From the NCBI GenBank assembly GCA_947442095.1, contig CANEVG010000002.1, positions 1-45,639 on the forward strand: 45,639 nt of DNA. Reading direction: 5' to 3'. Under the pieces are notes generated by a model. It made no database searches. It had not been told where the DNA came from and saw only the letters and a list, made by a program, of their open reading frames with translations. The stretch comes from Sphingomonadaceae bacterium (GTDB lineage Bacteria; Pseudomonadota; Alphaproteobacteria; Sphingomonadales; Sphingomonadaceae). Within the stretch, counting starts at the first letter, position 1. Each line of letters starts with the position of its first letter. The translations under genes were made by a program, and so were the position numbers. This document shows positions 32,297 through 40,017 of the stretch, in pieces.

Positions 32297-34672
32297 ATGC
32301 CAAGTTTCGCCCAAAGCCTTGAAAAGACGCTACATTCGGCGCTCAGCAACGCATCGGAACGCAGTCATGAATATGCGACTCTCGAGCATCTGTTGCTGGC
32401 CCTGATCGACGACGCCGACGCGGCGCAAGTCATGCAGGCCTGCGGTGTCGATCTGGGCGATCTGGGCGATGTCGTGCGGCAGTACCTCGATCAGGAGTAC
32501 CAGTCGCTCAAGACGCAGGACAAGGCCGATCCGCAGCCGACCGCCGGCTTTCAGCGCGTGATTCAGCGTGCGATCCTGCATGTGCAGTCCTCGGGTAAGG
32601 ACACTGTCACGGGCGCCAACGTGCTGGTCGCGCTGTTCTCCGAGCGCGATTCCTACGCGGTCTATTTCCTGCAGCAGCAGGACATGAGCCGGCTCGATGC
32701 GGTGAGCTTCATCAGCCACGGCATCGGCAAGGGTGGTCGTCAGGTGGAAAATCGCAATCCCAAGGGTGCTGAAGAGGCCCAGCCCCAGCAGGAAGAAAAG
32801 TCCGAGGCCAAGGGCGGTAACAAGAAAGAAACCGCGCTCGACCAGTTCACCGTCAACCTCAACGAGAAGGCGCTGAACGGCAAGGTCGATCCGCTGATCG
32901 GGCGCGGGCCGGAAGTGGACCGCACGATCCAGATCCTGTGCCGCCGGTCCAAGAACAACCCGCTTTATGTAGGCGATCCGGGTGTGGGCAAGACCGCGAT
33001 TGCCGAGGGCCTTGCGCGCAAGATTGTGGAGGGCGATGTTCCCGAAGTGCTCAACGAAGCGGTGATCTACTCGCTCGACATGGGCGCGCTGCTCGCTGGC
33101 ACGCGCTATCGCGGCGATTTCGAGGAGCGGCTCAAGCAGGTCGTCTCCGAACTCGAGAAAATGCCGCACGCAATCCTGTTCATCGACGAGATCCACACCG
33201 TGATCGGCGCGGGCGCAACCAGTGGCGGCGCGATGGACGCCTCGAACCTCCTCAAGCCCGCGCTTTCGGGGGGCACGATCCGCTGCATCGGCTCGACCAC
33301 CTACAAGGAGTTCCGCAACCACTTCGAGAAGGACCGCGCGCTGCTGCGCCGGTTCCAGAAGATCGACGTGAACGAGCCGACCATCGAGGACACGATCAAG
33401 ATCCTGAAAGGCCTGCGCACTGCGTTCGAGGACCATCACAAGGTCCGCTACACGCCCGATGCGATCAAGACCGCGGTGGAGCTTTCGGCGCGCTACATCA
33501 ACGACCGCAAGCTGCCGGACAAGGCGATCGACGTGATCGACGAGGTTGGCGCAATGCAGATGCTGGTGCCGCCGTCGAAGCGCAAGAAGGTGATCACCGC
33601 GCGCGAGATCGAACAAGTCATCGCGACGATGGCGCGCATCCCGCCCAAGTCGGTCTCGAGCGACGACAAGAAAGTGCTCGAGCATCTCGACCGCGATCTC
33701 AAGCGGCTGGTGTTCGGCCAGGACAAGGCCATCGAAGTGCTGGCGAGCGCGATGAAGCTCAGCCGCGCAGGCCTGCGCGATCCGGACAAGCCCATCGGCT
33801 CGTTCCTGTTCTCGGGCCCCACCGGCGTCGGCAAGACCGAAGTGGCGCGCAGCCTTGCCCAGATCATGGGCATCCCGCTGCAGCGCTTCGACATGTCGGA
33901 ATACATGGAGCGCCATTCGATCAGCCGCTTGATCGGTGCGCCCCCGGGTTATGTCGGCTTCGATCAGGGCGGGCTGCTCACCGATGCCATCGACCAGCAA
34001 CCGCACTGCGTGTTGCTGCTTGACGAGATCGAGAAGGCACACCCCGATCTGTTCAACATCCTGCTGCAGGTGATGGACAACGGCCGGCTCACCGATCATC
34101 ACGGCAAGACTGTGGATTTCCGCAACGTCGTGCTGGTGATGACCACCAATGCCGGCGCCTCTGACATGGCGCGCAATGGCATCGGCTTCGGCGACGTGTC
34201 GAAGGCGGATGCGGGTGACGAAGCGGTCAAGAAGATGTTCAGCCCGGAGTTCCGCAACCGGATCGACGCGATTGTACCGTTTGCCTACTTGCCGCCCGAG
34301 GTTGTCAGCCGGGTGGTCGACAAGTTCATCCTCCAGCTCGAACTCCAGCTGGCTGACCAGAACGTGCACATCCAGTTCGACAGCGATGCACGCGCCTGGC
34401 TGGCCAAGCAGGGCTATGACCGGCTCTATGGCGCGCGACCGATGGGCCGCGTGATTCAGGAGAAGGTCAAGAAACCGCTGGCCGAGGAACTGCTGTTCGG
34501 CAAACTCGCCAATGGCGGCGAGGTCCACGTCAGCCTCAAGGAAGAGGAAGGCAAGGACACCGCGCTCTCGTTCGAATTGACCCCGGCCGCGCCGAAACTG
34601 GTCAAGAAGAAGGCACGCAGAGGCAAAGCCGGTTCGGCCACGGCAGAGGAGCCGAACGCCGACGAGGCGTAA
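32297..34672 (+). CDS. clpA: ATP-dependent Clp protease ATP-binding subunit ClpA
   Basis: ClpA is the AAA+ unfoldase that feeds substrates, often chosen by the adaptor ClpS, into ClpP. The start with AGAAAGAAG upstream gives 791 residues; the track start adds 22 unlikely residues. The N-domain repeats occupy about residues 1-145. The first AAA+ domain has Walker A GDPGVGKTA (near 226) and Walker B ILFIDEIHT (near 293). The second has GPTGVGKTE (near 507) and LLLDEIEKAHPD. There is no ClpB-type middle domain, as expected for ClpA. clpS is not in the window. A strong terminator follows. Confidence 0.96.
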   Translation: MPSFAQSLEKTLHSALSNASERSHEYATLEHLLLALIDDADAAQVMQACGVDLGDLGDVVRQYLDQEYQSLKTQDKADPQPTAGFQRVIQRAILHVQSSGKDTVTGANVLVALFSERDSYAVYFLQQQDMSRLDAVSFISHGIGKGGRQVENRNPKGAEEAQPQQEEKSEAKGGNKKETALDQFTVNLNEKALNGKVDPLIGRGPEVDRTIQILCRRSKNNPLYVGDPGVGKTAIAEGLARKIVEGDVPEVLNEAVIYSLDMGALLAGTRYRGDFEERLKQVVSELEKMPHAILFIDEIHTVIGAGATSGGAMDASNLLKPALSGGTIRCIGSTTYKEFRNHFEKDRALLRRFQKIDVNEPTIEDTIKILKGLRTAFEDHHKVRYTPDAIKTAVELSARYINDRKLPDKAIDVIDEVGAMQMLVPPSKRKKVITAREIEQVIATMARIPPKSVSSDDKKVLEHLDRDLKRLVFGQDKAIEVLASAMKLSRAGLRDPDKPIGSFLFSGPTGVGKTEVARSLAQIMGIPLQRFDMSEYMERHSISRLIGAPPGYVGFDQGGLLTDAIDQQPHCVLLLDEIEKAHPDLFNILLQVMDNGRLTDHHGKTVDFRNVVLVMTTNAGASDMARNGIGFGDVSKADAGDEAVKKMFSPEFRNRIDAIVPFAYLPPEVVSRVVDKFILQLELQLADQNVHIQFDSDARAWLAKQGYDRLYGARPMGRVIQEKVKKPLAEELLFGKLANGGEVHVSLKEEEGKDTALSFELTPAAPKLVKKKARRGKAGSATAEEPNADEA

Positions 34673-34707
34673 GGCTCAAATCTCGCGAGCCTCAGGAAAC
34701 GGAGAGA

Positions 34708-34741
34708 GGGGCGGTGGTCACAGAGCCATCGCCCCTTTTTC
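34708..34741 (+). terminator. Rho-independent terminator of clpA
   Basis: The stem GGGGCGGTGG with CCATCGCCCC (one G-T pair, 8-base loop) is followed by a run of five T residues on the plus strand. It starts 36 bases after the clpA stop. Confidence 0.9.
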
Positions 34742-34770
34742 GTTACCAATGCAGTTCGTGGAGCACGTCC

Positions 34771-35709
34771 TCAGCGGCCTTGCGCCTCGGCGGCCAATTG
34801 TGTGCGGACTTCCTCGGCGCGCTTGGTCAGAAACGCCACACGCTCATCCGTGGACATGTATGGGCCATAAATCCCCAGCAAACGCGATATCGGACCATTG
34901 GTCTTCCTCAAGCGCGGGATACTGGCCGCAGCAGCAGTGGTCGCGAATCCGGCCCGCGCCATCAGCAACACGGCCAGGCTGTCGGCTTCGATTTCGATCC
35001 GCTGGCGGGCGGCGCGATCCTTGATATGCGCTTCCTTGCCCGGGCCGGTGTGCTCCAGAATAACGTGGGCCAGTTCATGGGCCAGCACAAAGGCGAGCTC
35101 TGCATCGTCTTGCAGCAGCGCTTCCAGCCCGGAGTTCACCTGAACCCGCGACCCGAATGTCGTCGCATCGACGGTTTTCCGGTTGATCATGAACAGGCTG
35201 GCGGTGCAGCCGGCTTTCCCGGTCAGATGAAAGTCGCGCGTCTGCCCTTCGTGCTCAGCCTTGATCTCCATGGTTGGCGCTTGGATGCCTGCGTAAAGCG
35301 CATCCCAGAACGCCTTGCGCGCGTCCGGCCCCGCATCGGTCAACGGCCAGGATATGCCGCCCACCGCTTCGATCCAATCTCCCTCGCGAAGGCCGGACTG
35401 GTCGGCTACACTGCCCGGAATGACCCCCAATGCGGTTGGATAATCCCGCAAGCCGAGAGACTGAGCCTGCGCCGTGCGGACGGCCGGACTGGAGCGATCA
35501 TCCAGCCGGGCGACGACGAGACCATAAGTCATCTCCTGCTTTGGGCAGGATGCCAGATTGGCCAATCGCAACTTGTGCATAATCCCGGCCACGCGCAGTT
35601 CCCGCTTGTGCCAGGCGCGCAAAGCTTCAGGGCTTGGCGCATCTGCGGCCAGTGCCGGGACATGAGCGAACATCACAAACGCTGCAACAGTGCAGAACGC
35701 TTTGATCAC
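34771..35709 (-). CDS. M48 family metallopeptidase with PDZ-like region, secreted
   Basis: This zinc peptidase is likely periplasmic. I use the GTG at 35709, which gives a compact signal peptide (IKAFCTVAAFVMFAHVPALAA); the track GTG at 35751 would add 14 polar residues before it. A PDZ-like segment (YPTALGVIPGSVADQSGLREGDWIEAVGG) lies at about residues 90-120. The metal site follows: HELAH near residue 210 and the third ligand in EIEADSLAV near residue 240. The order PDZ then M48 and the small size (312 residues) differ from HtpX and from BepA, which has TPR repeats. It resembles other small alphaproteobacterial M48 proteins with an N-terminal PDZ-like part. The target is unknown. Confidence 0.85.
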   Translation of the reverse strand: MIKAFCTVAAFVMFAHVPALAADAPSPEALRAWHKRELRVAGIMHKLRLANLASCPKQEMTYGLVVARLDDRSSPAVRTAQAQSLGLRDYPTALGVIPGSVADQSGLREGDWIEAVGGISWPLTDAGPDARKAFWDALYAGIQAPTMEIKAEHEGQTRDFHLTGKAGCTASLFMINRKTVDATTFGSRVQVNSGLEALLQDDAELAFVLAHELAHVILEHTGPGKEAHIKDRAARQRIEIEADSLAVLLMARAGFATTAAAASIPRLRKTNGPISRLLGIYGPYMSTDERVAFLTKRAEEVRTQLAAEAQGR

Positions 35710-35831
35710 ACTGGTTTTCCGTTCTTGAAGGGGTTTCTGCCTGAACAACACCCGATGCCGCGAACTGCTATATCCCAGCCTGCACCACTTTCCATCTAGA
35801 ACTAACTGTTCGGCTGGCTCATTCCATCAAG

Positions 35832-36836
35832 ATGGCCGGATGTTTCACGTGGATCAAAGCGGAGCCAATGGGCATCCGCGTGGTACCGGCGGATGCGTGG
35901 ATCGATCCCTCGCGTGCGGTGGCGCGGGCGCTAGTTACGCACGGACATGCCGATCATGCGCGGGGCGGGCATGGGCAGACTATCGCAACGCCTGCCACGC
36001 TGGCAATCATGGGGGTACGCTATGGCGTGGCGGATGGGGCGGTCCAAGCCTGCTATCATGCGCCTGTCGCGCTGGGCGGCGGCGTTACCGCCACGTTCCT
36101 GCCTGCGGGGCATGTGCTGGGTTCGGCGCAGATCCTGCTCGAGTACGCGGGCGAGCGGGTAATCGTGACCGGGGACTACAAGCGCAGCCCCGACCTCACG
36201 TGCCTGCCCTTCGCGGTCACGCCCTGCGACCTGTTCATCACCGAAGCCACGTTCGGCCTGCCGGTCTTCCGCCATCCGCCAATTGCCGATGAAATCGCGC
36301 GGCTGCTGGCGGCGCGCGCGGCCAATCCGGAACGCTGTGTACTGGTCGGTGCCTATGCGCTGGGCAAGGCGCAGCGGGTGATTGCCGAACTGCGCGCGGC
36401 GGGCTGGGATGAACCGGTCTACCTTCACGGCGCGATGGAAACGATGTGCCGGCTCTATGAGGCGCAAGGCGTGCCGCTCGGCGACTTGCGTCCCGCAGCA
36501 GGCGTGCCCAAGGCCGAGCTGGCGGGTGCCATCGTGATCTGCCCGCCTTCTGCGCTGAACGACCGCTGGAGTCGCCGCCTGCCCGATCCCCTGACGGCGA
36601 TGGCAAGCGGCTGGATGCGCGTGCGCCAACGCGCCCGCCAGCGCGGGGTGGAACTGCCACTGGTCATCTCGGACCATGCCGACTGGGACGAACTCACCAC
36701 GACTATTACCGAGGTGAACCCCGCCGAGACCTGGATCACCCATGGCCGCGAGGAAGCACTGCTGCGCTGGTGCGAACTGCACCAGCGCCGCGCCCGCGCG
36801 CTGGCGCTGACGGGATACGAGGACGAGGATGATTGA
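35832..36836 (+). CDS. Ligase-associated DNA exonuclease (MBL/beta-CASP fold)
   Basis: This metallo-beta-lactamase/beta-CASP nuclease is regularly encoded next to an ATP-dependent DNA ligase and is thought to process DNA ends in repair. The opening WIKAEPMGIRVVPADAWIDP is typical. The metal motif THGHADHARGG is near residue 36; further motifs are PAGHVLGSAQILLEYAGERVIVTGDY and the late SDHADWDEL. The length of 334 residues is normal. The ligase gene follows 78 bases downstream; the gap contains two hairpins. The start has a weak ribosome-binding site. Confidence 0.92.
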   Translation: MAGCFTWIKAEPMGIRVVPADAWIDPSRAVARALVTHGHADHARGGHGQTIATPATLAIMGVRYGVADGAVQACYHAPVALGGGVTATFLPAGHVLGSAQILLEYAGERVIVTGDYKRSPDLTCLPFAVTPCDLFITEATFGLPVFRHPPIADEIARLLAARAANPERCVLVGAYALGKAQRVIAELRAAGWDEPVYLHGAMETMCRLYEAQGVPLGDLRPAAGVPKAELAGAIVICPPSALNDRWSRRLPDPLTAMASGWMRVRQRARQRGVELPLVISDHADWDELTTTITEVNPAETWITHGREEALLRWCELHQRRARALALTGYEDEDD

Positions 36837-36857
36837 GGGGCGCGGTCGTGATTCCTG

Positions 36858-36880
36858 GAGGGTGCCGCTCCGCCACCCTC
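36858..36880 (+). repeat. Hairpin between exonuclease and ligase genes
   Basis: GAGGGTG and CACCCTC form a perfect 7-bp stem with a 9-base loop. There is no T-tract, so it is not a typical terminator. Together with the next hairpin it looks like a short intergenic palindromic element. Confidence 0.6.
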
Positions 36881-36889
36881 GGTGGTCCC

Positions 36890-36908
36890 CCTCCCCGTTC
36901 CGGGGAGG
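36890..36908 (+). promoter_or_regulatory. Hairpin that pairs with the ligase ribosome-binding site
   Basis: CCTCCCCG-TTC-CGGGGAGG is a perfect 8-bp stem with a 3-base loop. The right arm contains GGGGAGG, the Shine-Dalgarno of the ligase GTG six bases later. In the mRNA this structure would cover the ribosome-binding site. Confidence 0.6.
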
Positions 36909-36914
36909 TATCTA

Positions 36915-38510
36915 GTGCAGCGCTTTGCCACGCTCCTCGATGGCCTGCTGCTCACCCTGTCGCGCAACGGGAAGCTGGCGCTGATCGCGGACTACTTGCG
37001 CGAGACGCCCGATCCGGATCGCGGCTGGGCGCTGGCGGCGCTGACCGGCGCGGTGGACTTTCCCGCCGTAAAGGCCGGGACGGTGCGCAGCCTGATGGCC
37101 GAGCGGGTCGATCCCGTTTTGTGGGCGCTCTCGCGCGATTTTGTCGGCGATACGGCGGAGACGGCAAGCTTGCTGTGGCCCGAGCCTGAGCCTGCTCCAC
37201 AAGGCGCAGCGCCCACTCTTGGCGAGATCGTCACAGCACTCAGCATCGCCACCCGCGCGAGCGCGCCCGCCTTGCTGGCCAGTCTCCTCGACCGGCTCGA
37301 CACGGCCGGCCGCTACGCGCTGATCAAGTTCGCCACCGGCGCGCTGCGGATCGGCATATCGGCGCGGCTTGCGAAAGTGGCCTTCGCGCAAGCGTTTGCG
37401 GTGCCGGTCGATGAGGTCGAGGAGTACTGGTACGGCCAGAGCCCGCCCTATGCGCCGCTGTTCCTGTGGGCGACCGGCGCGTGCCCGCCCCCACGCACCG
37501 ATCTGCTGCCGCTGTTCCGATCCTTCATGCTGGCCCATCCACTCGAGAACGAGGTCATCAGCCTCGACGACTATGTGGCGGAGTGGAAATGGGACGGCAT
37601 TCGCGTGCAGCTAGTCCATGTGAACGGCGAGACCCGCGTCTATTCGCGCGGGGGTGACGAGATTTCCGCAAGCTTCCCCGAAATCGCTGGAGCGTTGCCT
37701 TTCCCAGCCCTGCTCGATGGCGAGCTTCTGGTGCGCGGCGACCAGCAGGGTGGGGAGGCAGGCGGCGCAGCCAGCTTTAACGCCTTGCAGCAGAGACTAG
37801 GCCGCAAGACGGTCTCCAAGGCCGTGCTGGCCGAAGCCCCTGCCTTCGTGCGGCTCTACGATGTGCTGATCGATGGTGGCGAGGACTTGCGCGAGCAGCC
37901 CTGGACTTCCCGCCGCGCCCGGCTTGAAGCGCTGATGCCACGGCTCGATCCGAAGCGGTTCGACCTTTCGGAGACAATAGCCGCAGCCAACATGGAAGCC
38001 CTTGCGGAGATTCGCGCTGGTGCACGCAATGCCGCGATCGAGGGCGTTATGCTCAAACACCGCGCCTCACCTTATGTAGCGGGGCGACGCGCAGGCCTGT
38101 GGTACAAGTGGAAGCGCGCGCCGCTGCTGGTCGATTGCGTGCTGATGTATGCGCAGCGCGGCTCGGGCAAACGGTCGTCGTTCTATTCCGATTTCACGTT
38201 CGGCTGCTGGGACGGCGATCCCGATGCGGGGGCCGAGCTGTTGCCCGTTGGCAAGGCCTATTTCGGCTTTACCGACAAGGAGCTGAAGTGGCTCGACCGG
38301 CATGTGCGCCAGAACACTGTCGCCAAGTTCGGTCCGGTGCGCGAAACCGACAAGAGCCTAGTGTTCGAGGTGGCGTTCGATTCGGTCCACGCGAGCAAGC
38401 GCCATAAGTCTGGGGTCGCGATGCGGTTCCCGCGCATCAACCGGATCCGGCAGGACAAGCCGGCGCATGAAGCGGACCGGCTGGAGACCCTGCGCGCAAT
38501 GGTGACGTGA
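36915..38510 (+). CDS. ATP-dependent DNA ligase (exonuclease-linked type)
   Basis: This ligase seals DNA nicks using ATP and is distinct from the essential NAD-dependent LigA. The N-terminal DNA-binding domain fills about residues 1-200. The adenylation motif I is EWKWDGIRV, with Lys near residue 226, followed by YSRGGDEIS, LLDGELLV and a GVMLKH motif. Motif V (WYKWKR) precedes the OB-fold. The GTG start is preferred because GGGGAGG is six bases upstream; it gives 531 residues, typical of this group. The partner exonuclease is upstream, while the Lhr-like helicase and phosphoesterase often found with it are absent here. A hairpin overlaps the ribosome-binding site. Confidence 0.94.
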   Translation: MQRFATLLDGLLLTLSRNGKLALIADYLRETPDPDRGWALAALTGAVDFPAVKAGTVRSLMAERVDPVLWALSRDFVGDTAETASLLWPEPEPAPQGAAPTLGEIVTALSIATRASAPALLASLLDRLDTAGRYALIKFATGALRIGISARLAKVAFAQAFAVPVDEVEEYWYGQSPPYAPLFLWATGACPPPRTDLLPLFRSFMLAHPLENEVISLDDYVAEWKWDGIRVQLVHVNGETRVYSRGGDEISASFPEIAGALPFPALLDGELLVRGDQQGGEAGGAASFNALQQRLGRKTVSKAVLAEAPAFVRLYDVLIDGGEDLREQPWTSRRARLEALMPRLDPKRFDLSETIAAANMEALAEIRAGARNAAIEGVMLKHRASPYVAGRRAGLWYKWKRAPLLVDCVLMYAQRGSGKRSSFYSDFTFGCWDGDPDAGAELLPVGKAYFGFTDKELKWLDRHVRQNTVAKFGPVRETDKSLVFEVAFDSVHASKRHKSGVAMRFPRINRIRQDKPAHEADRLETLRAMVT

Positions 38511-39193
38511 GCGGGCCGTTTCCCATAGCGGCTGCCGGCGCGTATGAACCTGCCATGCTTCGCTATGACCGCCCTCGCCGCCAGTTCGCCGTCGTTCTGG
38601 CTGGCCTTGCCGGTTTCGTCGATGCGGTCGGGTTCATCTCGGCCAGTGGCTACTTCGTCTCCTTCATGTCGGGCAACACCACGCGGCTTGGGGTGGCGCT
38701 GGGGACCGACCCCGCGCAGGCACTGCTGCCCGCGCTTCTGATCATCGGCTTCCTTGGCGGCGTCACGGCCGGGGCGCTCATCGCCCTGCGCGCAGGACAG
38801 CTGCGCAAGCCTGCCGTCCTTGCATGTGTCGCCGTGCTGCTGTTGGCCGGAGCCGGAGCGCGCGCGGTTGGGTCCGAATGGCTTATGCTGCTGGCGCTTG
38901 TCCTCGCGATGGGCGCCATCAACAACACCTTCCAGCGCGGCGGCGAGGTGACCGTGGGGCTGACCTACATGACCGGTGCGCTGGTGCGGCTGGGGCAGGG
39001 CTTTGCGCTGTGGCTGGCGGGCAAGGCAGAACGTGGCTGGGCAGCGTGGGGCGCGCTATGGGCCGGATTGCTCTGCGGCGCGGTGCTCGGCGCTTTCCTG
39101 CAGAGCCACCTGCCGATGGGCTGCCTGTGGATCGCAGGCATCGGAGCGGCGCTCCTGGCGCTGCTGGCGCTCAGGCTTCCGGCGGAATCCTGA
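38507..39193 (+). CDS. DUF1275 (YoaK) family membrane protein
   Basis: DUF1275 proteins are small inner-membrane proteins of unknown function. Six hydrophobic segments are predicted. The family signature GFVDAVGFISASGYFVSFMSGNTTRLG lies near residue 35, and a second conserved part reads MGAINNTFQRGGEVTVGLTYMTGALVRLG. The GTG start overlaps the ligase stop (GTGA); ATG 38555 is an alternative that removes a 16-residue leader. The length is 228 residues. Its last 23 bases overlap the convergent DUF167 gene. Confidence 0.9.
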   Translation: MSGPFPIAAAGAYEPAMLRYDRPRRQFAVVLAGLAGFVDAVGFISASGYFVSFMSGNTTRLGVALGTDPAQALLPALLIIGFLGGVTAGALIALRAGQLRKPAVLACVAVLLLAGAGARAVGSEWLMLLALVLAMGAINNTFQRGGEVTVGLTYMTGALVRLGQGFALWLAGKAERGWAAWGALWAGLLCGAVLGAFLQSHLPMGCLWIAGIGAALLALLALRLPAES

Positions 39194-39458
39194 ACAGCTT
39201 CTCGCGTGAAGTAGCGCCGCGCAACAGATTGATTTCCGAAGGTGAAACGCCCAGCGCAACTGCCAGCAATCTGGCCACTGCGGCAGTCGCCTGGCCGTTC
39301 TCCGGCTTGCTCCGCACTTTCACCAGCACGCGCCCGACCGCGATTTCGATCCCCTCGCTGCGCGCGCCGGGTGTCACCCGCACGGCCAGCCGGCCCGCCG
39401 CATCGGCGAGCGCGCGCAAGTTTACCGTAGGCGGGTGTTCAGTCCGGGGCCGGGCCAT
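39171..39458 (-). CDS. DUF167 (YggU) family protein
   Basis: This is a small cytoplasmic protein of unknown function. The DUF167 core is clear: LAVRVTPGARSEGIEI, then VLVKVRSKPENGQATAAVARLLAVALGVSPSEINLLRGATSREKLFRI. I use the ATG at 39458, with GGAAG just upstream; it gives 95 residues and overlaps the 3' end of the carbonic anhydrase gene by 20 bases. Its own 3' end overlaps the DUF1275 gene on the other strand by 23 bases. Confidence 0.9.
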   Translation of the reverse strand: MARPRTEHPPTVNLRALADAAGRLAVRVTPGARSEGIEIAVGRVLVKVRSKPENGQATAAVARLLAVALGVSPSEINLLRGATSREKLFRIPPEA

Positions 39459-40014
39459 CAGCTTCCAGCGCAGCGCGATGCGCGCGCGCATTGGCGACAT
39501 AGTGCCTCACGCCAATCTGCATTTCGGTCACCGCCAAATCGGTCAGATCGCGCATGAACGCCGCGGGGCGGCCGCCCCAGAGTTGGCGCGCAGCAATGCG
39601 TTTGCCCGGGGTGAGCAACGCACCGGCAGCAAGCATCCCGTCGCTTTCGATCACGCAGCCATTCATCACCGTGGCCGAGAGGCCCACAAAACCGCGATCG
39701 AGGATCGTGCAGCCATGCATCATGACCATGTGGCCGACGAGCACGTCCTCGCCAATCAACGTGGGGAAGCCCTCGGGGTGCCGGGGATCGGGGCTGTCGC
39801 AATGGATCACGGTCCCGTCCTGGATATTGCTGCGCGCACCGATCACGATGCGGTTCACATCAGCGCGGAGCACGCAGTTGTACCAGACCGAAGCCTCCGG
39901 CCCGATCTCGACATCACCGATGATCCGGCAGCCGGGCGCAATGAAAGCGCTGGGATGGATGCGCGGGGCCTTGCCGTTGATCGCGGCGATCGTAACATCA
40001 GGGATCGGGTTCAT
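39439..40014 (-). CDS. Gamma-carbonic anhydrase-like hexapeptide-repeat protein
   Basis: This is a left-handed beta-helix protein of the gamma-carbonic anhydrase (CaiE/PaaY/YrdA) group, expected to be a trimer with metal sites between subunits. Hexapeptide repeats begin at IIGDVEIGPEASVWYNCVLRAD. The metal-ligand regions read NIQDGTVIHCD (His) and VGHMVMMHGC (two His). Arg in RADVNRI is the conserved structural residue. It has 191 residues. Carbonic anhydrase activity is not certain in this group. It follows the MFS/spermidine-synthase gene after 3 bases. Confidence 0.9.
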   Translation of the reverse strand: MNPIPDVTIAAINGKAPRIHPSAFIAPGCRIIGDVEIGPEASVWYNCVLRADVNRIVIGARSNIQDGTVIHCDSPDPRHPEGFPTLIGEDVLVGHMVMMHGCTILDRGFVGLSATVMNGCVIESDGMLAAGALLTPGKRIAARQLWGGRPAAFMRDLTDLAVTEMQIGVRHYVANARAHRAALEADGPAPD

Positions 40015-40017
40015 AGG

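Noticed and set aside
32330-34528. 732-aa minus-strand ORF opposite clpA
   Set aside because: A long open antisense frame is expected in high-GC DNA; the sequence is His/Asp/Leu/Arg-rich without domains, while clpA is unambiguous.
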